DNA of 64,000 bases from positions 34,332 through 98,331 of the forward strand of contig PCDI01000016.1 of assembly GCA_002778195.1 (NCBI GenBank), given 5' to 3'. This DNA comes from Raffaelea ambrosiae (taxonomy: Eukaryota; Ascomycota; Sordariomycetes; Ophiostomatales; Ophiostomataceae). Shown here in pieces: positions 30,238 to 40,100 of this stretch; position 1 is the first letter of the stretch; every line of letters starts with the position of its first letter. Position numbers and translations under genes: made by a program. A model generated the notes under the pieces. The model had not been told where the DNA came from. It worked only from the letters and a program-made list of their open reading frames with translations, and made no database searches.

Positions 30238-33200
30238 CTAGTACACTTCCAGCACGTAGCGGCCTTCCTCCTTGAGGCGGTCGATCTCCTTGTGGGGGTC
30301 CACCTTGCGGCCGCTCGCCTGGGCCTCGGTGGCAATGGCCTCCATCAGCACGTCCGTCACGTCGGGCACGGGCCAGGTGGGGCCGCACAGGTAGAAGCTG
30401 CCCTCCTCCTCAATGTACGACCGGACCAGCTGCTGCATGCTCTGCCGCATGCGGTCCTGGATGTAGATCTTTTGCGGCTGGTCGCGCGAGAACGCCGCGC
30501 CCAGCAGCGTGATCACGCCCGCGTCCACGTACGCCTCCCACTCCTCGCCGTAGAGGTACTCCTCGCGCTGGTGCCGGCTGCCCAGGAACAGCAGGATGGA
30601 GCCGATCTCCTCGCCGCGCGCCTTTTGCATGGCCCGGTACTGCACAAACGCGCGGAAGGGCGCCAGGCCGGTGCCCAGGCCGGCCATGATGAGCGGCGTC
30701 TTGGCCAGCGTCGGCAGCTTCATCACCGACGGCTTCACCGACACGGTCACCTGGGCGCCCACGGGCAGCTGCGACAGGTAGCGCGACGCCTGGCCGTAGC
30801 GCTTGCGGCCGCGCGGGTCCACCCAGTCGACCACCACGATCATGAGCGACACGGCCGTCGGGGTCACGGCCTGCGCCGAGGCAATGGAGTACTCGCGGCG
30901 CTTCATGGGCGCCACGATGCGCACGAGGTCGGCGGCGTCGGGGCGGGCCGACCGGAACTCGTCCAGCACGTCGACGTACGTCAGCGTGTCGACGTCGGAC
31001 CGCTGCTTGAAGTCGTCGGCGCCCGCCTGGCCGCCCAGCGCCGCCAGCTTGGTCTGCTCGGCCGCGTCGGTGGCAAACTCGGCCAGCGCCTCGTAGAAGC
31101 GCTTGGGCGGCTTGCCCAGGATGTCCACGTTTTGCAGCAGCGACTGGTACACGGTGCGGGTCTCCAGCACGGCCGGGTCCTCGCGCGACGGCACCTGCAC
31201 GAGGGCGTCGGCGTCCAGGCCGTAGCTCGCGATGAAGGCGTCGATCTGGGCGGCGTCGTTGTCGGCGTGCACGCCCAGGGCCTCGCCGATCTCGTAGGTG
31301 ACGCCCGACGCGCCCAGGTCGAACTCAATGTGGAAAATGTTGCGCTCGTACGTGGGCGGCGTCAGGCGGCGGTTCTCCGTCACCGTCACCGTCGCCGTCT
31401 TGACCGTCAGCTCGGGCCGCAGGCGCGCCTGCGTGCCGTACGCCTCCCGGAAGGCCAGGCCCTTGGCCGCCGCCTGCCAGTCGCTCGTCTGCACGGCCGG
31501 CTCGGCCTCTTCCTTGGCAAAGGGCACAAAGCTGGTCGGGGTGCGCGTCGCCGCCGCCGTCTTGCTGGTGGGGGCCGTGAAATCGGCGGGCAGCTCCGCC
31601 CACGACGCGGGCACCTCGACGGGGACCAAGGCCGACTTGGTGAGGAGCGCCGCGGCGGCCTCGTGGGCGGTCGGGGCGTCGTGGAACGCCGACGACAGGC
31701 GCTCGATCGCCTCGAGGTCGAGCTGCGGGTGCGCGACCTTGAAGAAGGCCTGCTCCAGCAGGAGCGCGGCCGCCGGGCTCGTCTCGTCGGCGGCGGCCGT
31801 GTCCAGCACATACAGATCCAGGTGCTTGGCCTGGATGGCCTGGCGCAGGTCGGCGGCCAGGCGCTTCTCGACGTCGGCGGGCTTGAAGCCGGGCAGGTGC
31901 AGGAGCAGCGACGAGCCGGGCTTGGCGGCGGCCAGGATGTCGATCTCCTTGAGCAGCTTCTCCTCGCCGACGACGGTGACGTCGGCGGCCTCGACGGCAA
32001 AGGGCGTGTGCAGGGCCGGCGTCTGGCTGGTGCGGGCGCTGCGGATGTCGGTGCGCACGATGCCGCCCTGGATCAGGTTGTCGTGCGTGGCGTGCGTCGC
32101 CACGTGGTGGCCCGGCTGCTGGGCCAGCACGTTGGCGATGCTGGCGGGCGCGCCGACGGCCTCGGCATTGTCCACGTCCCAGAAGACGTACTGCTTGGTC
32201 TGGTCGGGCACGAGCGACAGAAGGTGCCCTTCCGTGTCCAAGGACGACGACGACGACGTCTTGCCCGTCAAGATCTTTTGGGCCACCGACGTGAAAAAGG
32301 CCGGCGCCAGCGCCTGCGCGGCGGCGTACTTGACGTCCACGACCACGGGGTTGTGCGTCCACTTGCCGGCGGCAAACGACACGGCGGCCAGGACGTCCGT
32401 GTACAGCACCGACTGCACGGCGGGCTCGATGACGGCGGTGTCGTTGGCCACCTGGCCGAGCACGGCCAGGCGGCGCACGGTCGGCGGCAGCACGCTCAGG
32501 AAGGCCTCCTCGATGAAGGGGCGGTAGATGCGCACGTGGACGGCGCCGATCTTGTGGCCGCGGGCGGCCAGGCGGGCGACGGTCTGGCTGGCCAGCTGGG
32601 CCTCGACGCTGCCAAAGGCCACGAGGACGGCCTCGGCGGCGGCGTGGCCGTGGTACTCGAACGGCTGGTAGGCGGTGCCGAGCTCGCGGTTGAACGCCTG
32701 CAGCAGCTCGAGCACCTTGCCGGCGTCGTCGAGGCGGCGGCTGACGGGCGACTCGTGCGCCTGCAGGCGAGCAAAGGCCTCGGCGACGTGCGCCGCGCTC
32801 AGGGCATCGGTCACCTGCACGGTCTCGCGCGAGGTGCGCAGGCCGTCGTAGACGTGCAGCGTGGGCAGCACGCGGGCCGCCAGCAGGGTGGCCAGCAGGG
32901 CGGTGTGCTGGGCCTCGGCGGCGGAGGTGCTGGCGACCAGGCCGAGGCCGAGCTCGTCGGCGAGCTGCAGGGCCGGCGCGTAGTCGCTGACCAGGCCGTC
33001 CTGGGCGGCGTAGTCGAGGGCGGCGACGTGGGCCACAAAGGGGCTGGCGACGTTGTAGAGCAGGGCCAGCTGGTCGAGGGCGGCGCGCAGCGGGCGCAGA
33101 CTGGCGGTGGGCGCCAGCAAGGACTGCGGCACGTGGCGCTTGCTCAGGTCAAAGTCCTTGGAGAAGAGGTAGCCGAGCGCGAACGCGCCGGCGCCCGCGC

Positions 33201-33498
33201 GGGTCTGCAGCGGCACCACCGTGGTCGGGTAGCCGTGGCCGTTGGGGGCCTGCTGGGCGGCCCAGCCGCGGGCGGCCGTGTCCAGGTCGAACGTCTCGGG
33301 CGAGTAGGCAAAGATCTTGTCGGACAGCGTGTAGGCGACCTGCTGCACGAGCAGCTGCGCCGTGGCGTAGGTCGGGCCGGAGATGGCGGCCAGCGGCGTC
33401 GACGTCGAGACGGCCTTCAAGTCGGGCACGGCCGGCGGCTGGCGGCTGGCCACCGGGGCGGGCGGGCTGCCCGTGGTCTCCTCGTGCTTGAGCTGCAT
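30238..33498 (-). CDS. MET10: Sulfite reductase (NADPH) flavoprotein alpha subunit
   Basis: One exon, 1086 residues; the upstream part of the open frame is non-coding leader and the ATG at 33498 (MQLKHEE) starts the protein. Residues about 40-400 form the pyruvate:ferredoxin-oxidoreductase-like region typical of fungal Met10 (ISGPTYATAQLLVQQVAYTL near the start). The C-terminal third is a ferredoxin-reductase-type module: FAD-binding REYSIASAQ at about 867 and the NADPH-binding GLGTGLAPFRAF near 937, ending ...EEGRYVLEVY. The free flavodoxin domain is absent, as in yeast Met10. With the siroheme beta subunit (Met5) it reduces sulfite to sulfide in the cytosol during sulfate assimilation. Yeast Met10 is slightly shorter (1035 aa). 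A CACGTG box lies 483 bp upstream. GC-rich coding creates a long antisense frame that is not a gene. Confidence 0.95.
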   Translation of the reverse strand: MQLKHEETTGSPPAPVASRQPPAVPDLKAVSTSTPLAAISGPTYATAQLLVQQVAYTLSDKIFAYSPETFDLDTAARGWAAQQAPNGHGYPTTVVPLQTRAGAGAFALGYLFSKDFDLSKRHVPQSLLAPTASLRPLRAALDQLALLYNVASPFVAHVAALDYAAQDGLVSDYAPALQLADELGLGLVASTSAAEAQHTALLATLLAARVLPTLHVYDGLRTSRETVQVTDALSAAHVAEAFARLQAHESPVSRRLDDAGKVLELLQAFNRELGTAYQPFEYHGHAAAEAVLVAFGSVEAQLASQTVARLAARGHKIGAVHVRIYRPFIEEAFLSVLPPTVRRLAVLGQVANDTAVIEPAVQSVLYTDVLAAVSFAAGKWTHNPVVVDVKYAAAQALAPAFFTSVAQKILTGKTSSSSSLDTEGHLLSLVPDQTKQYVFWDVDNAEAVGAPASIANVLAQQPGHHVATHATHDNLIQGGIVRTDIRSARTSQTPALHTPFAVEAADVTVVGEEKLLKEIDILAAAKPGSSLLLHLPGFKPADVEKRLAADLRQAIQAKHLDLYVLDTAAADETSPAAALLLEQAFFKVAHPQLDLEAIERLSSAFHDAPTAHEAAAALLTKSALVPVEVPASWAELPADFTAPTSKTAAATRTPTSFVPFAKEEAEPAVQTSDWQAAAKGLAFREAYGTQARLRPELTVKTATVTVTENRRLTPPTYERNIFHIEFDLGASGVTYEIGEALGVHADNDAAQIDAFIASYGLDADALVQVPSREDPAVLETRTVYQSLLQNVDILGKPPKRFYEALAEFATDAAEQTKLAALGGQAGADDFKQRSDVDTLTYVDVLDEFRSARPDAADLVRIVAPMKRREYSIASAQAVTPTAVSLMIVVVDWVDPRGRKRYGQASRYLSQLPVGAQVTVSVKPSVMKLPTLAKTPLIMAGLGTGLAPFRAFVQYRAMQKARGEEIGSILLFLGSRHQREEYLYGEEWEAYVDAGVITLLGAAFSRDQPQKIYIQDRMRQSMQQLVRSYIEEEGSFYLCGPTWPVPDVTDVLMEAIATEAQASGRKVDPHKEIDRLKEEGRYVLEVY

Positions 33499-34095
33499 GG
33501 CGGCGGTTGTCGTCGGGGGCGGCGGATGGAATGGAGAAGGAGCGACGGGGGGTGCAAAGAAGAAGAGAGGTGGAAAGGCAAAAGGCTCAAGCAAGCTCGA
33601 CCCAAGGCGTCTGACACGTCGAAGCCGACCGGGAAAGCAGAATTGGAGGAGGATGCGAGACGGGGAGGATGGGAGGAAGAAGAGACCAAAAGAAAAAATG
33701 AAGGAGCGGACACGAGAAAAAGAAGCTACGACAAATGCATACCCCGGCATTGGCCCGCAAATTCGCATTGGCCGCGGGCTGCCATGGTCGCAGGCGGCGG
33801 CGCAAAGACGAGCGAGCCCTTTATTCACCACTAACACGCCTTTTTTTTTTCTCGTTAGGCTGGGGACGAAGCAAAATTGCAATGGCACACAGCGATCACG
33901 CAATGGGCACTAGTCTGTTTGGGGCTAGTGCATCTGGATCTCTCTCCGCAAGCACTCGGGATTCGGGGACGAGGCACAGTCACGTGAAGACGGTTCCTGG
34001 ATCAGGCACCACAGAGAAGCAGGCTTTGTAATTTTTGGCTTTTCGTCAAACATATCATACAATATATACAACACGGGTTTTGGCGAGGCAGTGCA
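33499..34095. other. Intergenic region, MET10 promoter
   Basis: This 0.6-kb stretch lies upstream of MET10 and downstream of COQ4. It contains the palindrome TCACGTGA at 33980-33987 and no gene. Confidence 0.65.
33980..33987. promoter_or_regulatory. TCACGTGA box upstream of MET10
   Basis: In yeast, Cbf1-Met4 bind TCACGTG to activate sulfur genes including MET10. This perfect 8-bp palindrome sits about 480 bp upstream of the MET10 start. CACGTG boxes also occur elsewhere in the window, so specificity is unproven. Confidence 0.35.
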
Positions 34096-35066
34096 CTACT
34101 GAGCTGCTGGTGTAGCCGTTTCAGGTGTCGCCGCTACCGGAGCCGCCGCCGCCGCCGCCGCCGCCTTCTTGGGCTTCCGCCGCAGCGTGTGCAGGTTCGG
34201 CGGCTTCTCGAGGCCCAGGCGCGCAATCAGCTCGTCCGCCGGCGTCAGCAGCTCCTTCTCCCAGTACACGTTGATGATGGGCTTGGCCCGGCGGGCGCTG
34301 CGCAGCGCCCACGGCAGGAAGATCTTGAAGAACCGCTCGCGCTCGGCCGGCTTGAGGCGCGCCACGGCCACCAGGCTCAGCGCCGCCATGGGCAGGCCCG
34401 TGTTGACAAACTCGAACGCCTTCAGGGCGATCTCACCCTCGACATACTGCGGCGGCAGGCCCAGGATCGCATGGTAGAAGTCGTGGCACTCGCGGTAGCG
34501 CTGGATCACGTAGGCGCATTCGGGGTTGTCGATGTAGCGCACGTCGTCGCGCACATCGGGCGACATGTGGTAGCGCTCGCAGAAGCGGCCGTACACGCGG
34601 CCGACGGTGCCCTCGGGCATGGCGAGCAGGTCCGCCAGCGGGAGCGTGGTCGTGCGGATACGCGGGCGGTCGCGCAGAATCTGGCGGCCGGTCTCGTCGC
34701 TGAGCATGGTATCGCGCAGGCGCTGGGCCACGGGGCCGGCCGACACCTCGCCGAGGGTGGCAATGAGGTCTGGCGGCATCCGGGGTGAGCAAAAAAAAGA
34801 ACGTCGTGGAACCAATCGAAAAAAAAAACCAGCAGACAGACAGACATACCAGCACGGCGAGGGTTCACAAAGGCTCCAAAGGCACTGCCCAGCGTCAACG
34901 CCGCCTTCTCGATCATGGTCAGCGGCACATGGCCTTCGTAGTTCGGCGGCGGACGGTTGAGCACAGAAAAGGCACGCAGGGCCACAGGTGCCCCGGCAGC
35001 CGGGACCGTCGCGGCCCGCGCCAATTGAATCAGTGGACGCCCCGATATTGACCGGAGAGGCTGCAT
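34096..35066 (-). CDS. COQ4: Ubiquinone biosynthesis protein COQ4, mitochondrial
   Basis: Two exons (35066-34850 and 34769-34096) give 296 residues; the split codon g|ac yields RRADLIATLGEV. The frame opens at GTG further upstream, so the ATG at 35066 (MQPLRSISGRPLIQLARAA) is used; its basic, Ser/Ala-rich start looks like a mitochondrial presequence. NYEGHVPLTMIEKAALTLGSAFGA is the family's conserved entry. HDFYH at 168-172, followed by Glu185, is the metal-binding HDxxH...E motif, with the one-residue spacing difference common in fungi. COQ4 supports coenzyme Q head-group modification in the CoQ synthome on the matrix face of the inner membrane. The C-terminus has an added Ala-rich tail (KKAAAAAAAAPVAATPETA). 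Confidence 0.95.
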
Positions 35067-35372
35067 TTTCGCTGTCGGTGAAGCTGCAGAGGAAGCTGCA
35101 GAGGAAGCTGCGAAGACGAGCTCCGAAAATGGCCTGAGATCGGAGCTCTCCAGTGGGGACAGCTGTGTCACGTGTTTCTAGTGCTCCGCCATATTATCTT
35201 GACGTCTCTGCCCCGGGAGAGAAAAATGCAAACGCAAAGATGGGAGAAATCCCGAGGAAAAAAAAAATTTGCGACTTCGATTAAGCAGTAGTACGAGTGA
35301 AGGCAAAAATAGGAAAAGAAAATATCGATAAGACAAAAAAAAATGAGGACAGAAAAAAGACAAAAAATTATT
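35067..35372. other. COQ4 upstream region
   Basis: This is leader and promoter of COQ4, with a TCACGTG at 35168-35174. No gene is seen. Confidence 0.55.
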
Positions 35373-35480
35373 TGACAGGAGTGGGACTCGAACCCACGCT
35401 TCTTTCGAAACTGCAATTCCAAGGTAACTCGGAAAGATATTCTCTTGAGTGCAGCGCCTTAACCACTCGGCCATCCTGCC
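35373..35480 (-). tRNA. tRNA-Leu(CAA) with intron
   Basis: Read on the minus strand: acceptor GGCAGGA pairs with TCCTGTC (one G-T), the D-arm TGGCCGAGTGGTTAAGGC is typical, and the anticodon stem CTGCA pairs with TGCAG around a loop with anticodon CAA (35447-35445). An intron of about 27 nt (35443-35417) follows position 37. A long variable arm, as in leucine tRNAs, and a T-arm GTGGG TTCGAGT CCCAC complete the cloverleaf. Confidence 0.93.
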
Positions 35481-37138
35481 GTTAGTAATTTTTCAGCTAA
35501 ACTAGGTTTAAAAGCTTGAGTGTCCCCCGCTTCTGAAGCGACCAATCACGTGTCTACCGTGTAAAAACTAACTAACTAAAAACTTGCAGTTTTTTCTTTT
35601 GGGCCCCACCAAAAGCCTAAATGCCAAATCAAAGAGACCGGCATGCACAGGCGTTTATTACTCCATGTCCATCCCGATCTGCTTCACATTTCTCGCGGAT
35701 GCCGTTGGACCAGCTCCAAGATGCACGCAAGAGATTGCGATTGGCGTGGCGCACCCTCCTGTTCCAGAGGCACACGCCATAATTTATGTGTGTCACGTAT
35801 TGCTGGTGTCTTATTGACCAAACCCCGTCATTTTTCCACTATTTCGTCACTGTGATCTTGCGATGGCGTCCAACAGCCAGACCAGAATCCGCCGCCCGTG
35901 CGTGTTTGTGCCTCTTGATCAGCCAACCTCGGGAACTTGTCATCTCTCGGAGGGCCCAGTCGACAGCTTGGAAGGAGCTTGGAAGGAATGCAGATCGCCA
36001 ACCGGCAGGTGTGGCCGCCATGCCCTCCTTGCAGTCTCTGTGTCTCGGGCTTGGCCTGGCGGCCTTGTGACCAAGTCTGCGCGACTTGCGCGGAAAAAGC
36101 AGTCGTCTCGCTTCCTTGCCAAGGTGCCAGGCTGTACTTTTGTAAGCGCACGGGTCGTCCCTGTGGCTGGGCGGGCGTCCAGCGGCCCATGGGCGCTTCC
36201 GAATGGGGGGGGTGGCCTCGCCGCTAACATCGCCGGCTCGGCGATTTCATAGGCTCACAATCCGGCACAAATCTCGCAAACCGGAGCCACCGTGGCATTT
36301 CGGCCGCACTGCCTGCGCCCCGGGTTGTAATGGCTTGATTTTTTTTTCTAGTCTTTTGTACATTTCTGTAGACGTGTGTCACTCTTGGTTTGAATTTTGT
36401 TCTTTCAACCCTGTCGATCTCCCTGCGGTGGCTGCCTGTCCGTCACATTTCTGCGCCCTTCTCCTCTATTCTGTTCTTTTTGCCTCTCTGCCAGTTTGCT
36501 ACGTGTGCCCTGTTTGCGCTGTTTGCGCGGAAATCCAATTCCACAAACCGCAATATAAAGAGGCGTGAAGCGACAAGACGTCACCCTGTCTCATGTCTCA
36601 TTCCTCATCTAAAGCTCTGCATTCCACTTCAGCCTGATATCGACTCCAATCCAGTGGCGCCCCATCCGCATTTCCCTTTGTGGCATCACTTAATATACCC
36701 AAATACACTGTTCTCACTTGCGTTCGCCGCCCGATCCACGCCGTCCACTCACGCGACCATCTGAGCATACCGGCACAACCTGCAGTGCAAGAAGCACACC
36801 CCCCTTCGCTTCCCCTTGTCCTTCCCTCCCAAGGCCAAGACAGCCACGGCCCGTTTCGGCTTTCCCTGACGAACGGAGGGCCAAGCAAGCAGGAGACACA
36901 ACAGAAGGAGAATAACAATAGCCAACCAGACACCAGAAACGAGCACCACGAGCAGCACCACGAGCAGTACCACGCCGAACGGATTGCCGATATACCCTTA
37001 TTCCAAGACACACTCGGCCTCTCAGAAGCACTCTCGACGATCGTCTGAAGCCACACACCCCCCCCACCCCCTTCCTTCCCGTTTAGCATACCCTGTTTTG
37101 GCCGCCTTGCCCACCTTCCCCGTCACTTGCTTACCACC
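35481..37138. other. Long intergenic region upstream of the copper ATPase
   Basis: In 1.66 kb no gene is convincing. An ATG-started frame at 35863-36252 (129 codons) has no recognisable feature. CACGTG lies at 35547-35552. The last ~500 bp are probably the 5' leader of the ATPase gene. Confidence 0.55.
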
Positions 37139-40100
37139 ATGGCACCCAACTCGGGCGTGACGGCTCGCTCTTCGCGGCAGCAGGAGCAGCCGACACCACA
37201 AGAAGCCGTGACCACGTCGTTCCTCCTGGGCAATCTCCACTGTCCCACTTGCGTGTCGACCATTCGTGAGGTGCTGCAAGAATTATGCGCAGACCACATC
37301 CGATGGGTGTCGCCAAATATCGTCACATCTGTGGTCACCGTGGAACACGACACGGAGGCTTCTCTTAGCGACATGGCTGCAGCTCTGACGGATGCCGGTT
37401 TCGACATCTGCGGTGTCACCAGCACGTCGGGGGGTGAGACAATGTTTGAGATGGTGGACGACGACGACCAGCTTGTGCGCAGTGCTGCTGGTGTTGCTAC
37501 CGCCACTACCACGACTACCACAACCACGGCTGGACCGAGCGCGGGTCTGCGTTCTTCAGGTGCGGCCGCCAGCGCTCCTCCTGGTGTGTCCTCGTCGGCT
37601 GCGATCTCTGGCAAACTCGACACGGATCATCTGGAAACCATATCGTCTACCACATCTGCCGCCATGCCTTTGTCTTCTACCACCGCTGCTGTTGCTGCCA
37701 GCGGCAGCGGCTCTTCATCATACTGGGGGCTGGGCTCCTTCTCCCTGTGGCCGGCTCCACGAGCCGAGCGCCGGTCGGCTGCCAACCTGGAGCGGATCGC
37801 CCAGGCTCACCTGGACAACTGCGAGCAGTGCCGCCTGCAACTGGGTCAGAATGCCGGCAAAGGGCCCGAGACAAAGACGGAAGAGCTCGACGAGGACGAG
37901 TCTGAAAAACGGATGGCCACCAGCATTGTCAGGTCTGCTGCCGCGCCCAAGCCAGCCGCCACCAACGGCAACGGCAACGGAACCACTGCCAGAGACAAGG
38001 AAGTCGACGAGCCGAGTCAGTCGTTTGTTGCCGTCGAGGACGAGGATGCCCCGGCCAACCGGCCCGTGTGGAAGGCCAGCCTGGCTGTGGGCGGCATGAC
38101 CTGTGCGGTCTGCGTGAACGCCATCACCGACGAGCTCAACAAGCGCGACTGGATCTCCAAGGTGTCCGTCAACCTGATTTCAAACAGCGCCACGGTGGAG
38201 TTTGACGACAAGGACCGAGCCGACGACATTGTCGAGGCCATTGAAGATCTCGGGTACGACGCCGCCGTGGACTCCGTCGTGCGCGTCGAGCCACCGCGGA
38301 AGACGAGGGGCCGGGGACGAACGACCGGCGACGGCGGCGACCCGTCATCCCCATCACCACCACCCGCCGAAGAGGAACAGCGCCACACGCGAACAGTCGA
38401 GATCCGCATCGACGGCCTCTACTGCGCGCACTGCCCGGACCGCGTCGTCCGCAGCCTTGCCGGCTTCCGGCGCGCGTCGCTGCAGATCCTCGCCAAGCCG
38501 ACGCCGCAGCGGCCCATCCTGCAGCTCAGCTACGAGCCCGACGCGCCACACTTTACCATCCGCCACATCCTGGCCGCCATCGAGGCCAGCGACGCCGTCT
38601 TCGCCGCCGCGGTCTACCACCCGCCGACGCTCGAGGAGCGGTCGCGGCAGATCCAGCGCAAGCACCAGCGCACCATCCTGTACCGCGTCGTCTTTGCCGG
38701 CCTGGCCTGCATTCCGACGCTGGTCATTGGCATCGTCTACATGTCGCTGCTGCCCGCCACCAACCACGGCCACATGTACCTCATGGCGCCCTGGACGTCC
38801 GGCATCAGCCGCGCCCAGATCGCGCTGTTCATCGTGGCCACCCCCGTCTACCTGTTCGGCGCCGACGTCTTCCACGTCCGCGCCGTCAAGGAGATCCGCG
38901 CGCTCTGGCGCCGCGGCAGCCGCACCCCGATCCTGCAGCGCTTCTACCGCTTCGGCAGCATGAACACCCTCATGAGCCTGGGCACCACCATTGCCTACGT
39001 CAGCAGCGTCAGCCAGATGATTGCCGCCGCCGCCTACCAGCCCGCCTCCATCAGCAACGCCAACTTTTACTTTGACTCGGTCGTCTTTCTGACCTTTTTC
39101 CTGCTCGTCGGCCGCCTCATCGAGTCCTACAGCAAGTCGCGCACGGGCGATGCCGTGGAGATGCTCGGCCGCCTGCGGCCCACGACGGCCATCCTGGTCG
39201 AGGGCAGCACGACCACCTTTGTACTAGAGAAGAAGAAGGAGAAGGAAGAAGGGGAGGAGGGGGTGGAGGAGGAGGAGGAGGAGGAGGAGGGGAGGGGAGG
39301 GGGAAACGGCGGTGGTGGAGCCCCGTCGTCACGAGCGCCCACCCCCCCGGGTATCCCAACGGGCGTGGAGGTGCCGGCCGACCTGCTGGATTATGGGGAC
39401 ATTGTGCGCGTCCTGCGCGGTGCCTCTCCGCCTGCCGACGGCGTCGTCGTACAGGTCCAGGGTCGGAGCAGCCCGTCTACTGTTTCTTCTTCTTCTTCTT
39501 CTTCTTCTTCGTGTGCCTTTGACGAGTCCAGCCTGACGGGCGAGTCGCGCCTCGTGCCCAAGGTCGTCGGCGACAGCGTGTTCGCCGGCACCGTCAACCA
39601 GGGCGACGCGCCCGTGCTGGTCCGCGTGACCGGCGCTTCCGGGACCTCCATGCTCGACCAGATCGTGGCCGTCGTGCGCGAGGGACAGACCAAGCGCGCG
39701 CCGATGGAGCAGATCGCGGACCTGCTGACGACCTATTTTGTGCCCGTGGTCACGCTCGTCGCCATCACCACCTGGGTCATCTGGATGTGTCTGGGCGTCA
39801 CCGGCCGCATCCCGAGCCATTTCCTAGACGTCTCGTCGGGCGGCGGCTGGGTCGCCTTTTCGCTGCAGTTTGCCATTGCCGTCTTTGTCGTGGCCTGTCC
39901 CTGCGGGCTGGGGCTGGCGGCGCCGACGGCCATTTTCGTCGCCGGGGGTCTGGCCGCCAAGCACGGCATCCTGGCCAAGGGCGGCGGCGAGGCGTTTGAG
40001 AAGGCGAGCCGGATCGACTGCATTGTGTTTGACAAGACGGGGACGCTGACCATGGGAGGCGAGCCGACCGTCACGGACTCGGCCTTTTTCGAGGCGGGCC

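Noticed and set aside
30292..33834. 1180-codon open frame on the plus strand
   Set aside because: It lies wholly antisense to MET10, is rich in Gly, Arg and Val repeats, and has no recognisable motif.
35863..36252. 129-codon ATG-started frame in the gap after tRNA-Leu
   Set aside because: Composition is erratic with no hydrophobic core pattern or family likeness, and nothing suggests splicing or expression.
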